From the NCBI GenBank assembly GCA_902826835.1, contig CADEGH010000021.1, positions 1 to 64,000 on the forward strand: 64,000 nt of DNA. The letters are read 5' to 3'. This document shows, piece by piece, positions 9,299 through 18,492 of the stretch. Below the pieces are notes generated by a model. The model was not told where the DNA came from. It did no database searches and worked only from the letters and a program-made list of their open reading frames with translations. The position numbers and the translations under genes were made by a program. Each line of letters starts with the position of its first letter. Position 1 is the first letter of the stretch. The DNA comes from an uncultured bacterium. GTDB lineage: Bacteria; Planctomycetota; GCA-002687715.

Positions 9299-12200
9299 GC
9301 TGGCCGAAATCTGTATCGAGCGACCGGTCTTCGCGATCATGATGACGCTCGCGCTGGTCGTGATTGGCGGCGTGGGTATCGCCAAGCTCGGTGTCGACCG
9401 GTTCCCCGCCGTTGATCTCCCCTCGGTCCGCGTGCAGATCCGCTTGCCCGGAGCGGCTCCCGAGGAAATCGAGAGCGAGATCAGCGACATCGTCGAAGAA
9501 GCGGTCAACTCGGTAGAGGGAGTAGAGCAGCTCCGGTCGATTTCCGCCACCGGCACCTCCATCGTGCTGGCGACCTTCGGCCTCGATCGCAATATCGACA
9601 CCGCCGCGCAGGACATCCGCGACAAGGTGTCGGGAATACTCAATCGCCTTCCTGAAGACGCGGATCCCCCCATCGTCTCCAAGTTCGAAGCCGATTCGGA
9701 TCCCGCCCTCACGATTGCGCTGTCGGCCAAGCGGTCGCTGCGGGAACTGCGAGAGTTGGCCGAAAATGCCGTCAAGCCCGCGCTCGAACGCAGTCCCGGG
9801 GTCGGCGAGGTCCGGATCGTCGGGGGCGCCGAGCGCACGATCAACGTTTGGATCGACGCGGACCGACTCGCGGCGTACGAGCTCCCGGTGACGGCGGTGC
9901 GCGACGCATTGTCCGCTCAAAATGCGAACGTCCCAGGCGGCAACGTGACCACACCCTCGCAGGAGCAGTCGCTTCGAACCATTGGAAAAATGCGGGACCC
10001 CCGCGACCTCGAGGATCTCGTGGTCAGCACCGTGGAGGGGGTGCCGATCCGGATCTCCGACCTCGGTCGCGTGGAGGACGGAACCGGCGAGCTGCGCAGC
10101 GCGGCGCGCTTGAACGGCGAACCCACGGTGGTGCTGGAGATCATCCGGCAGAGCGGAGCGAGCACGGTCCTCGTCATCGATGGCGTGAAAAAAGCTCTGG
10201 ACGAGGTTCGGGCTCGCCTGCCGTCCGACGTGAGCACGACCATCATCCGGGATCAGTCGCGCTACATCCGCACCGCGCTCGACGAGATCAATCTCCACCT
10301 GGTCATCGGCAGCATCCTGGCGAGTCTCGTCGTGCTCGTGTTCATGCGGAGTTGGCGCTCCACCTTCATCGCCTGTGTTGCGATTCCGACCTCCATCGTC
10401 GCCACCTTCGCGGTGATGTGGTGGCTCGGCTTCACGATGAACAGCGTGACGATGCTCGCTCTCGTGCTGATGGTGGGCATCGTGATCGACGACGCCATCG
10501 TGGTCCTCGAGAACATCTTCCGCTGGGTGGAGGAGAAGGGCGTGCCGCCGAGGGTGGCTGCGAAGGAGGCCACGGCGGAAATCGGCCTGGCTGTACTCGC
10601 CACGACGCTGAGTTTGGCGGTCATCTTCGTGCCCGTTTCCTTCATGTCGAGTGTGGCAGGGCGGTTCCTGTTCCAGTTCGGAATCACTTCGGCGGTCGCG
10701 ATCCTGGTAAGTCTGTTCGTGTCGTTCTCGCTCACGCCGATGATGGCTTCGCGACTATTGCGGCCGAGATCCGTCGACGGTCACGTCTCAAAGCGGGATG
10801 GCTGGATCGAGCGGTCGTACCTGGGACTCTTGCGCGGGGCGATGAAGGCCAAATGGTTGGTGGTCTTGGTGTCACTCGGCGCGATCGGCGCCTCGGTTCC
10901 GCTGCTGCTGCGGGCAAAAAGCGAGTTTGTACCCTCCGACATCGATGAGGCGGAGTTCCAGGTGCGTGTATCCGCGCCGGAAGGCCTGAGCTTCGCCGCT
11001 ATGGACGCGGCGATGCGGAAGGTGGAGGCGGAAATCCGGGCCGTCCCCGGGGTCGTGACGGTGCTCGGAACCGTCGGCGGTGGATTCATCGCCGACGTGA
11101 ACTCCGGCAGCGTGCACGTGGCGATCGCTCCCCACGATGGCCGCACGGTGTCGGTGAGCCGTTTCCTCCGCAACCTCGCGCGCGGGAGGCCCGGAGACAC
11201 CTTTCTCGGCAATTACGCGCAGGCGGACGTGATGAACGAGGTCGATCGACGGCTGCGAGGTCTGCGACCCCTGCGCTGCACCGTCCGCAATTATCAGTCG
11301 TTCAACATCGGAGGCGGGCCGTTCGAAGTCGACTTCGTCGTGCAGGGCCCGGGCATCCGGGAACTGGCCCACTACGCGGAGACAATTCGAGACGCCGGCA
11401 TGGCGGTCGGGGGCTTCCGCGGCCTCGATACGACGCTGCGGCTCGACCGGCCCGAGCTGCGGGTTCAGCTCGATCGCGAGCGAGCCGCGGACCTCGGCGT
11501 GCGGGCGCGCGACGTGGGTTCGGCTTTGCGCCTGCTCGTCGGCGGCGATGAAGAGGTCTCGCGCTTTCGCGACGAGCGGGAGGGTGAGGACTACGACATT
11601 CGTCTGCGCCTCGAGGTGGACGACCGGACGCGCGCCGATCTCCTCGAGCTCTTGCGGATTCCGCGAGTCGGAGGGGCCCCGGTCGAGCTTTCGGCGGTGG
11701 CCGAGGTGCAGTCCGGCAAGGCGGCCTCCCGCATCGATCGGTTGGATCGGCGCCGCATGGTTTCGATTCGGGGCGGGCTCGCGCCGGGTTACCCCTTGAG
11801 CGATGGCATCGCGGAATTGCGCAAGATTGCGGCCGGCCTCGAGATGCCCGCCGCTTACTCCACGCGCGTCTTGGGGCGCAGCCTCGAAATGGAGAAGACT
11901 TTTCGCGAGTTTCTCTGGGCCTTCCTGATTTCGATTGTCTTCATGTACCTCATTCTCGCGTCCCAGTTCGAGAGCTTCCTGCACCCGGTCACGATTCTGC
12001 TTTCGCTGCCACTCTCGGTCCCGTTTGCGCTGCTTGCCTTGGACCTCGGGGGAGGCACCCTCAATCTGTTCTCCGCCCTGGGGATCCTGGTCTTGTTCGG
12101 AGTGGTCAAGAAGAACTCGATTCTCCAAATTGACCATATGATCCAACTGCGCTCCCGGGGTATGCCCCGCTTGGACGCGATCCTCCGCGCGAACCGGGAT

Positions 12201-12413
12201 CGGCTCCGGCCGATCCTCATGACTACGCTTGCCCTCGTCGCCGGGATGCTGCCCCTCGCGCTCGGAACCGGCCCCGGGGCCGAGGAGAGGCGGGCGGTGG
12301 CAATCGTGATAATCGGGGGGCAGTCGCTCTGTCTGCTCCTTACGTTGCTCGCTACCCCGGTGGCGTACGCACTCTTCGACCGGGAGCCTGTCCAAAAAGT
12401 CGAGTCGGAGTGA
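9291..12413 (+). CDS. RND efflux pump, inner-membrane permease (HAE1-like)
   Basis: A 1040-residue proton-driven transporter of the AcrB/MexB/CzcA superfamily, full length for the family. The first membrane helix follows the hallmark start (RPVFAIMMTLALVVIGG), then a large porter domain (GVDRFPAVDLPSVRVQIRLP), helices 2-6 with the paired aspartates of the proton relay in MVGIVIDDAIVVLENIF, the second porter domain, and helices 8-12 with the FGVVKKNSILQIDHM segment. The GI(V)IDDAI form fits HAE1-type drug and hydrophobe pumps better than metal pumps. It is the last gene of the operon. Exported compound unknown. Confidence 0.93.
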   Translation: MRRLAEICIERPVFAIMMTLALVVIGGVGIAKLGVDRFPAVDLPSVRVQIRLPGAAPEEIESEISDIVEEAVNSVEGVEQLRSISATGTSIVLATFGLDRNIDTAAQDIRDKVSGILNRLPEDADPPIVSKFEADSDPALTIALSAKRSLRELRELAENAVKPALERSPGVGEVRIVGGAERTINVWIDADRLAAYELPVTAVRDALSAQNANVPGGNVTTPSQEQSLRTIGKMRDPRDLEDLVVSTVEGVPIRISDLGRVEDGTGELRSAARLNGEPTVVLEIIRQSGASTVLVIDGVKKALDEVRARLPSDVSTTIIRDQSRYIRTALDEINLHLVIGSILASLVVLVFMRSWRSTFIACVAIPTSIVATFAVMWWLGFTMNSVTMLALVLMVGIVIDDAIVVLENIFRWVEEKGVPPRVAAKEATAEIGLAVLATTLSLAVIFVPVSFMSSVAGRFLFQFGITSAVAILVSLFVSFSLTPMMASRLLRPRSVDGHVSKRDGWIERSYLGLLRGAMKAKWLVVLVSLGAIGASVPLLLRAKSEFVPSDIDEAEFQVRVSAPEGLSFAAMDAAMRKVEAEIRAVPGVVTVLGTVGGGFIADVNSGSVHVAIAPHDGRTVSVSRFLRNLARGRPGDTFLGNYAQADVMNEVDRRLRGLRPLRCTVRNYQSFNIGGGPFEVDFVVQGPGIRELAHYAETIRDAGMAVGGFRGLDTTLRLDRPELRVQLDRERAADLGVRARDVGSALRLLVGGDEEVSRFRDEREGEDYDIRLRLEVDDRTRADLLELLRIPRVGGAPVELSAVAEVQSGKAASRIDRLDRRRMVSIRGGLAPGYPLSDGIAELRKIAAGLEMPAAYSTRVLGRSLEMEKTFREFLWAFLISIVFMYLILASQFESFLHPVTILLSLPLSVPFALLALDLGGGTLNLFSALGILVLFGVVKKNSILQIDHMIQLRSRGMPRLDAILRANRDRLRPILMTTLALVAGMLPLALGTGPGAEERRAVAIVIIGGQSLCLLLTLLATPVAYALFDREPVQKVESE

Positions 12414-12421
12414 ACGGGACG

Positions 12422-12437
12422 CGGCGCGCACGCGCCG
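12422..12437. terminator. Short GC hairpin between convergent genes
   Basis: CGGCGC and GCGCCG form a six-base-pair stem around a GCAC loop, nine bases after the RND pump stop and just before the end of the convergent toxin gene. There is no T-run, so an intrinsic terminator is possible but not proven. Confidence 0.3.
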
Positions 12438-12455
12438 GGGAGCTGCAGTTGGACG

Positions 12456-12878
12456 TCAAGGCATGATGCTGAGCCCCTCGGCGATGGCCGCTTGGGCGAT
12501 GAGGTCGTCCAGGGTCACGAAGGGTATCTCGTCGGCGCTGCCGCCCACGATCGCGAGGGCGGCGCTGATCTGGATGGCCTGGGCCGGTCCGAGCCCGTAC
12601 ACATCGAGAATCCGAAACGCGGTCTTGCCGATCGCATCCGGATCGCGGACCACCGTCCAATCGCGCGCGAGCGCCGACAGGCGAACCCGGAGGGTACGGA
12701 CATCCGGCGAACGGAGGCGCCCCTCCTTGCGGCGGCGTGCAATGGCGCCCCAGATCTCGTAGGGCGTGAGGCACCAGACCGCCATCGCCGGATCCTGTCG
12801 GTAGATCTCGAGGATTTCGGGAGTTCGGGGTTCCGTCAAGAGGAGTGGAATCAGGGCCGAAGAGTCCCAGTACCTCAA
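12456..12878 (-). CDS. PIN-domain toxin, VapC-like
   Basis: A protein of 140 residues with the PIN nuclease fold used by VapC toxins, usually Mg-dependent RNases acting on tRNA or rRNA. Visible acidic positions are Asp5 in the YWDSSALIPLL start, Glu41 in the TPYEIWGAI segment and Asp124/125 in FVTLDDLIAQAA. The position that is normally Asp in the xxDAxxLAxAL segment appears to be Gln100 (AQAIQISAAL), so the active site may be weakened. It starts with a four-base overlap (ATGA) with the upstream antitoxin gene, the normal layout of a VapBC pair. Confidence 0.85.
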   Translation of the reverse strand: MRYWDSSALIPLLLTEPRTPEILEIYRQDPAMAVWCLTPYEIWGAIARRRKEGRLRSPDVRTLRVRLSALARDWTVVRDPDAIGKTAFRILDVYGLGPAQAIQISAALAIVGGSADEIPFVTLDDLIAQAAIAEGLSIMP

Positions 12879-13180
12879 GGATTTCTCCCACGGTCGGCGA
12901 CCAGGGCATCCAGGACTCCGGCGGTCGGGCGTTGCAGGGGACCCTGCCAGAGGATCTCCCGGACCCCCTTCATGACGCCGAGTCGGATCACTCCGGCCCG
13001 GCTCAGGGCTCGGACTCGCGGGGAAATCTCGAGTCCCCGTCTGGCGAGGTATCCCTCGATCGGGACTATGCGGGCAATGGGTTCGTCACGGTCTCGGATC
13101 TCGATGGTTTCCCCGGCTTTGACCGCTTCCAACCAGCGGCTCAGTCCGGCTCTCAATGCGCGAATGTTGGCGCTTCGCAT
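12875..13180 (-). CDS. Phd/YefM-family antitoxin (VapB-like)
   Basis: A protein of 101 residues with the Phd/YefM N-terminal fold: a short helix, the segment LSRWLEAVKAGETIEIRDRDEPIARIVP is split by the usual E-x-I-x-I-x-x-R strand, and a longer C-terminal tail would bind the toxin. These antitoxins bind their own promoter as dimers and neutralise the partner. It is the first gene of the toxin-antitoxin pair and overlaps the PIN gene by four bases. The ATG at 13180 begins MRSANIRALRA, a standard start for the family. Autoregulation is expected from family knowledge; no clear operator palindrome stands out upstream. Confidence 0.82.
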   Translation of the reverse strand: MRSANIRALRAGLSRWLEAVKAGETIEIRDRDEPIARIVPIEGYLARRGLEISPRVRALSRAGVIRLGVMKGVREILWQGPLQRPTAGVLDALVADRGRNP

Positions 13181-13534
13181 GGGTTCATGGTGTCAGATGG
13201 ATGGCGGGCGCAAATTCCCGGAAGAGTCCCGGGGTGGCGACGTGTACACGTCAATGGGGACACGGAGAAATCGGAAAATTGCAATGTTCGCCGAAGAAGT
13301 TGTCTGATTAGAGGACCGTCAATGGCTCACTGACCGGGGCCAAAGTGTCACGATTGAGCGCGACAATCTAAGGAAAAAAAGTGGCGAGTAGGGGGGCGTC
13401 CGGTGGGGGGCGGTGAGCGTGCCTCGCGATTTTCCGGACGGCTTCATCGAGTCTTTACATGATCTTTCCTGTCTTCATCGAACGCTCACGCGATCCTCCT
13501 CCGCCGCCATCGTGCGGCCTCGAAGGAGTCATCC
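13181..13534. other. Divergent intergenic region, toxin-antitoxin versus pst operon
   Basis: About 350 bases between the antitoxin start (minus strand) and pstS (plus strand). It contains the PHO-box-like repeats described separately, within 95 bases of pstS, and an A-run near 13372-13380. No gene or RNA gene is recognisable. The antitoxin promoter should lie in the left part, where the sequence is locally more AT-rich (13255-13330). Confidence 0.5.
13442..13490 (+). promoter_or_regulatory. PHO-box-like 11-base repeats upstream of pstS
   Basis: Three heptamers at exact 11-base steps, CTTCATC (13442), CTTTACA (13453) and CTTTCCT (13464), are followed nine bases on by a second pair, CTTCATC (13473) and GCTCACG (13484), again 11 apart. 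PhoB-type regulators bind direct heptamer repeats with four-base spacers. The block ends 44 bases before the pstS start codon. The assignment rests on this periodicity and on the same motif upstream of the second porin gene. Confidence 0.6.
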
Positions 13535-14497
13535 ATGAAACTCTCCGCCTGTTTTGGTCTTCTGCTCATGAACCTCGGCCTCCTCGGCCAGGTCAAGCTC
13601 GATCAAGAGCTTCCCTTGTATGCGCCCACGTCGGGGATCAGCGGCAACCTCAACTCGGTCGGTTCGGACACTCTGAACAACTTGATGACCCTGTGGGCAG
13701 AGGGGTTCCAGAAGGCCTACCCCAACGTCAAGATTCAGGTGGAAGGCAAAGGATCGTCCACCGCCCCCCCGGCCCTGATCGCGGGAACGGCGCAACTCGG
13801 TCCGATGAGTCGCGAGATGAAGGCGACCGAGATCGACGAGTTCGAAAAAAAATTCGGCTACCGCCCGCTCGCGGTGAAGGTCGCCATCGACGCGCTCGCG
13901 GTGTATGTCCATAAGGACTGCCCGCTCGAGAGCCTCTCGATGCAGAAGGTCGACGCGATCTTCAGCAAGGGCCGCAAGGGAGGCTACGCCGAAGACCTCG
14001 CTAGCTGGGGCCAGCTCGGCCTCACCGGTGATTGGGCGGAGCGTCCGCTCTCTCTATACGGACGCAATTCCGCCTCGGGCACCTACGGGTACTTCAAGGA
14101 ACACGCGATCTGGAAGGGCGACTTCAAGGACAGCGTGAAGGAACAGCCGGGCTCGGCGGCGGTCGTGCAGGGCATCGCCTCCGACCTATACGCCATGGGT
14201 TACAGCGGGATCGGCTATCGGACCTCGGAGGTGAAAGCACTGAAACTCTCGCCGAAGGAAGGGGTGGCCGCGATTTCCACCGATCCGGAAAACGTCTACG
14301 CCGGCAAGTACCCGCTCGCCCGCTTCCTCTACGTCTACGTGAAGAGGGCGCCCAACTCCCCGATGGACCCTCTGACCCGCGAGTTCCTCCGCTTCGTGCT
14401 CTCGAAGGAGGGGCAGGAGATCGTCATCAAGGACGGGTATCTCCCCATGACCTCGAAGTTGGCGGCCCAAGCGCTCGATCACTTCGGCGCCAACTGA
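13535..14497 (+). CDS. pstS: Phosphate ABC transporter substrate-binding protein
   Basis: A 320-residue periplasmic phosphate-binding protein of the PstS family. The first 18 residues (MKLSACFGLLLMNLGLLG) form a short export signal. Family features are a VGSDTLNNLM segment near residue 43, the GKGSSTAPPALIAG loop, GPMSREMK, and GRNSASGTYGYF around residue 170, which together line the phosphate site in this PstS subgroup. A clear ribosome-binding site (AAGGAG) precedes the ATG. It is the first gene of pstSCAB-phoU-phoR and lies directly downstream of PHO-box-like repeats, so it should be induced by phosphate starvation. Confidence 0.93.
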   Translation: MKLSACFGLLLMNLGLLGQVKLDQELPLYAPTSGISGNLNSVGSDTLNNLMTLWAEGFQKAYPNVKIQVEGKGSSTAPPALIAGTAQLGPMSREMKATEIDEFEKKFGYRPLAVKVAIDALAVYVHKDCPLESLSMQKVDAIFSKGRKGGYAEDLASWGQLGLTGDWAERPLSLYGRNSASGTYGYFKEHAIWKGDFKDSVKEQPGSAAVVQGIASDLYAMGYSGIGYRTSEVKALKLSPKEGVAAISTDPENVYAGKYPLARFLYVYVKRAPNSPMDPLTREFLRFVLSKEGQEIVIKDGYLPMTSKLAAQALDHFGAN

Positions 14498-14528
14498 AGC
14501 GAAGTTCGCCCCAGCCGGTCTTGCCGCC

Positions 14529-16766
14529 ATGCCCGAACTCGCTCCTCCGAAGACTCCTAAGCCGAATGCCCGGTCGTCTCCCGCACCGGAGCGACGACTC
14601 AAAGCGCGGCGTCGCCAGGACCGCGTTGCCCGCTGGCTCGTGACCGCCGGCGGCCTCGGAATCGTCGTGGTGATCCTCGGCATCTTGGCCTTCATCGTGA
14701 TGGAGGTCCTGCCGCTCGCTCGTGCGGCCAAGGTGGTTGCCCTGGCCCCGATTACGGGTGCAGAGTCCCCGATTCGCAGTGTCATCACGGACGACTACGG
14801 GGCGTTCGCGGTGAGTCTGGATGCGGCGGGAATGGTGCAGGCTCGTCGGCAATCGGATGGGGGAGTCGAGCGGGAGTATCCGCTTGCCCCGGGTGCTGGT
14901 GAACTGCGCTCCGCTTGGCAAGCGCCTTGCTCGCTCGAACTCGGCGGGTTCTACGCAAATGGCGAAGCCGTTCTCCTGCGGGTCGGATTTGGGCAGACCT
15001 TCGACGGGTCGGCTCGGCGAATCACCCTGGACGAGTGGAAACCGATTCGCCTGGACCTGGAACTCGCGGGCCAAATACCCACGGCGGTCTACGGCCGCGC
15101 GGACGACTCGGGCGGCGCCACGGTGGTGTCTGCGCTGGCGGACGGAGAGATCCGCGTCGTCACCAAAGCGATCACGAACAACCCGTTCAGCGGGGAATCG
15201 AGCGAGGAACTCACCCGCTCCACCTTAAAGTCCCCGGTGCCCCCGACGGTACTTCTCTTGGATGCGGATCGCCGCAATCTCTACGGAGCCGCCGGGAGTC
15301 GCCTACTTTGGTGGGAACTCGCGACGGAGAATCCCGAGCCCACGGTCCTGGAACACGACGAGCCTGTGGCGGCCCTGAGCTTCCTCAAGGGTGAAGTCTC
15401 GCTGGTCGTGGGTGGAGCGCAGGGTGGACTTTCGGTTTGGAGCGCGGTCCCGGTGCCGACCGGGCGCCCTCGACTCGAGAAACTCCGTGCCTTCCCGTCC
15501 CGCGAGGCTGGAATCGTCTCTTTGGCAGGCTCGTTTCGGGACAAGGGCTTCGCCGCGGTCGATGCCGGTGGAGGAGTGGGCCTCTACCACTCCACGGCGG
15601 AGCGGGTGGTATGGAGCTCCGATTCTGGGGAGGTGGAGAGCGGGGCGATTTTCTTGGCTCCGAAGGGGGACGCCCTTCTCGTCGCCTCCGCCACCCGAAT
15701 CGCCCGTTTTTCCGTCGATAACCCTCACCCGGAAGCCGGGTTCAAGGCCTTCTTCGGCCGCATTCACTACGAGGGTTACGCTGAGCCGGAACACGTCTGG
15801 CAATCCAGCTCCGGGCACGACGAGTACGAGCCCAAGCTCGGATTGGTCCCGCTAATCTTCGGCACGCTCAAGGGAACCCTCTTCTCGCTGCTCCTAGCGG
15901 TGCCCATCGCAGTGCTTGCCGCGATGTACACCTCCCAATTCATGCACCCGAGCTTGAAGCGGATCGTGAAGCCGACGGTCGAAATCATGGCTTCACTCCC
16001 GAGCGTCGTGCTCGGGTTCATCGCCGGTCTGTGGCTCGCTCCGCGCGTCGAAAAGGTTGTGCCCGGCCTGTTCGCACTCCTGCTCGTGGGGCCGGGCATG
16101 GTCGTCTTGGCCGGGATCCTGTGGCAACGCTTACCCGATCGATTTCGTGCGCGCTACCGCGTGGGCTCGGAGGTTGTCCTCTACGTCATCGCCTTGCTCG
16201 GTGCGGCAACCCTCTGTTTTGTCGCGAGCCCGTCGCTCGAGTCGTTCTTGTTCGAAGGCGACTACCGAGGGTGGCTGCTGCGCGTCATGGGGCTTCAATA
16301 CGACCAGCGGAATGCCGTCGTCGTGAGCTTGGCCATGGGTTTCGCGGTCATCCCGATCATCTTCACGATCGCGGAAGAGGCCTTCTCGAACGTTCCGAAG
16401 GGGCTCACGCTGGGTTCGCTGGCCCTCGGCGCCGATCGGTGGACCACCGTCGTGAGAGTGGTTCTGCCGACCGCGAGCCCAGGGATTTTTTCGGCCATCA
16501 TGGTCGGATTCGGCCGAGCGGTTGGCGAAACGATGATCGTGCTCATGGCCACGGGCAACACCCCCATTCTGGAGTGGAGCGCGTTCAACGGGTTTCGCAC
16601 GCTCTCGGCCAATATCGCCCAAGAAATTCCGGAAGCACCCGATGGAGGCACTCTCTATCGGGTCCTCTTCCTGGCCGCGCTCCTGCTCTTCCTCATGACG
16701 TTCGTCGTCAACACGATCGCGGAGGTGATCCGCCATCGCCTGCGGAGGCGCTATGCCAATCTCTGA
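14529..16766 (+). CDS. pstC: Phosphate ABC transporter permease with large extracytoplasmic domain
   Basis: A 745-residue inner-membrane permease, more than twice the size of E. coli PstC. After a charged cytoplasmic N-terminus comes one membrane helix (about residues 38-62), then roughly 340 residues of beta-rich, WD/propeller-like repeats outside the membrane, then the permease core from about residue 440 (GTLKGTLFSLLLAVPIAVLAAMY is the start of the first core helix, split here by function only). The EMASLPSVVLGF and the EAFSNVPKG/SLALGADRW coupling loop are present. Large PstC forms like this are known in several Gram-negative groups. The gene starts 31 bases after pstS and overlaps pstA by 14 bases. 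Confidence 0.92.
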   Translation: MPELAPPKTPKPNARSSPAPERRLKARRRQDRVARWLVTAGGLGIVVVILGILAFIVMEVLPLARAAKVVALAPITGAESPIRSVITDDYGAFAVSLDAAGMVQARRQSDGGVEREYPLAPGAGELRSAWQAPCSLELGGFYANGEAVLLRVGFGQTFDGSARRITLDEWKPIRLDLELAGQIPTAVYGRADDSGGATVVSALADGEIRVVTKAITNNPFSGESSEELTRSTLKSPVPPTVLLLDADRRNLYGAAGSRLLWWELATENPEPTVLEHDEPVAALSFLKGEVSLVVGGAQGGLSVWSAVPVPTGRPRLEKLRAFPSREAGIVSLAGSFRDKGFAAVDAGGGVGLYHSTAERVVWSSDSGEVESGAIFLAPKGDALLVASATRIARFSVDNPHPEAGFKAFFGRIHYEGYAEPEHVWQSSSGHDEYEPKLGLVPLIFGTLKGTLFSLLLAVPIAVLAAMYTSQFMHPSLKRIVKPTVEIMASLPSVVLGFIAGLWLAPRVEKVVPGLFALLLVGPGMVVLAGILWQRLPDRFRARYRVGSEVVLYVIALLGAATLCFVASPSLESFLFEGDYRGWLLRVMGLQYDQRNAVVVSLAMGFAVIPIIFTIAEEAFSNVPKGLTLGSLALGADRWTTVVRVVLPTASPGIFSAIMVGFGRAVGETMIVLMATGNTPILEWSAFNGFRTLSANIAQEIPEAPDGGTLYRVLFLAALLLFLMTFVVNTIAEVIRHRLRRRYANL

Positions 16767-18438
16767 TGGCCAATCGCGAGGAACGCCACCCCGCGGGCTT
16801 CCGACCTCCAATCGTCGGGGGGCGCTCGGGAGAGCCCTGACGTCGCTCGCGGGCGGTGCCCTGGCTTTCAATCTGATCATGGTGCTTGGCCTCCTGTTGC
16901 TCCTGCTCTGGCAGGGCGGGGCCTATTTCTGGCCTCGAGACCTTGCCTGGTTCGAACTGGCGGATGGTCGGCAGGTGTTGGGCGAAATCCACGAGCACCG
17001 CGAGCTTCGGACCACCGCGGCCTCCGGTGCCGAGCCCATTTATGAGGTGCGCCTGAAGACCGGAAATCGCGAGCCCGAATTGGGCGGACAAGACTTCGTT
17101 TGGATTCGCGAGGCCGACATCAAGCGATCGGAGCGGCCGCACGACGCGGTTCTCCTCGAGCGGCGGTCATGGGGGCCTTTCTTCGGGTATCCCGTCGCGA
17201 TCCGGCGCGGCGACGGCGTGATCGCCGAGGGGCGGGACGGCACGTTTCGGAAGCTCGAGCAACTGGTCCCGGAAAAGGCCGAACACTTCGAGAAGATCCG
17301 GAAGCTCGAAAAGGGCGAGATCGGAGATGTCAATTACGAAATCGAACGCCTGCGACTCTCGCGCCGCAAGCTGTCGATGTCCACGGACTCCTCCCCGGAT
17401 AAGGCCCGCGCCGACGCTGAGCTGCAACGGGCGACGCAGGTGCAGGAGTCCCGATTCGGAGCGCTTGCCGATCGTCTGCGCGACGAACGGCAGAGTCTCG
17501 AGGCGGAAATCCTCGTGATCGAATCGATCGACGGTCGTCGCAAGACGATGCCGGTGAGCGAGGTGGTGCGCGCGGTTCGCCCGAACGAGCTTTCCACGGC
17601 CGGCAAGATCGGACTCTATGCCTCGCGCCTGTGGGAGTTCGTCTCCGACGAACCACGGGAGTCGAACACCGAAGGGGGGATCTTCCCCGCGATCTTCGGC
17701 ACCGTGCTCATGGTGCTCCTGATGTCGGTGATCGTGGTGCCACTCGGAGTGCTTGCGGCCCTCTACCTGCGGGAATACGCGAAGCAGGGACCGCTGGTTC
17801 GCGCGGTGCGGATCGCGGTCAACAACTTGGCGGGGACGCCTTCTATCGTGTTCGGGGTCTTCGGACTCGGGTTTTTCGTCTACTTCCTCGGCGGATCTAT
17901 CGATCGCTGGTTTTACTCCGAACACACGAGCCCTGTCTTCGGGACGGGTGGAATACTCTGGGCCTCGCTGACCCTGGCGCTTTTGACCGTTCCGGTCGTC
18001 ATCGTGGCCGCGGAGGAGGGTCTCGCGGCGGTACCGCGAGCGGTCCGGGAAGGCAGCCTCGCTCTCGGTGCCACGAAGTGGGAGACCCTCCGCAAGGTCG
18101 TGATTCCCGCTTCCTCTCCGGCCATCCTGACCGGCATGATTTTGGCCATGGGGCGGGCCGCTGGGGAAGTGGCCCCGCTCATGATCGTGGGGATGGTCAA
18201 ACTGGCGCCGGATCTGCCCATCAGCCTCGAGTGGCCGTTCCTGCATTTCGAACGTAAATTCATGCACATCGGTTTTCACATCTACGACGTCGGTTTCCAA
18301 AGTCCGAATGTCGAAGCCACGAAGCCGCTGGTTTCCGCGACGGCCCTGTTGTTGATCGTGGTGGTCACGATCTTGAATCTGGCGGCCATTCGTGTCCGCA
18401 ATCGCCTGCGGGCCAAGTATGCGACCACTGGCCTATGA
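16753..18438 (+). CDS. pstA: Phosphate ABC transporter permease with extracytoplasmic coiled-coil insert
   Basis: A 561-residue partner of PstC. One N-terminal membrane helix (about residues 36-54) is followed by about 250 residues outside the membrane that hold SH3-like beta segments (ETRVRLKTGN-type strands) and a charged helical hairpin at about residues 155-255, likely coiled coil. The permease core begins near residue 310 and contains NNLAGTPSIVFGVFG and the coupling segment EEGLAAVPRAVREGSLALGATKW. The ATG lies inside the 3' end of pstC, so the two permeases are translationally coupled. Their extra domains probably pack together on the periplasmic side; that is inference. Confidence 0.92.
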   Translation: MPISDGQSRGTPPRGLPTSNRRGALGRALTSLAGGALAFNLIMVLGLLLLLLWQGGAYFWPRDLAWFELADGRQVLGEIHEHRELRTTAASGAEPIYEVRLKTGNREPELGGQDFVWIREADIKRSERPHDAVLLERRSWGPFFGYPVAIRRGDGVIAEGRDGTFRKLEQLVPEKAEHFEKIRKLEKGEIGDVNYEIERLRLSRRKLSMSTDSSPDKARADAELQRATQVQESRFGALADRLRDERQSLEAEILVIESIDGRRKTMPVSEVVRAVRPNELSTAGKIGLYASRLWEFVSDEPRESNTEGGIFPAIFGTVLMVLLMSVIVVPLGVLAALYLREYAKQGPLVRAVRIAVNNLAGTPSIVFGVFGLGFFVYFLGGSIDRWFYSEHTSPVFGTGGILWASLTLALLTVPVVIVAAEEGLAAVPRAVREGSLALGATKWETLRKVVIPASSPAILTGMILAMGRAAGEVAPLMIVGMVKLAPDLPISLEWPFLHFERKFMHIGFHIYDVGFQSPNVEATKPLVSATALLLIVVVTILNLAAIRVRNRLRAKYATTGL

Positions 18439-18492
18439 CCAGGAACCAACCCGGATTTCCGCAACCCGGGCGGACGTCCTCGAGGTGATGTC

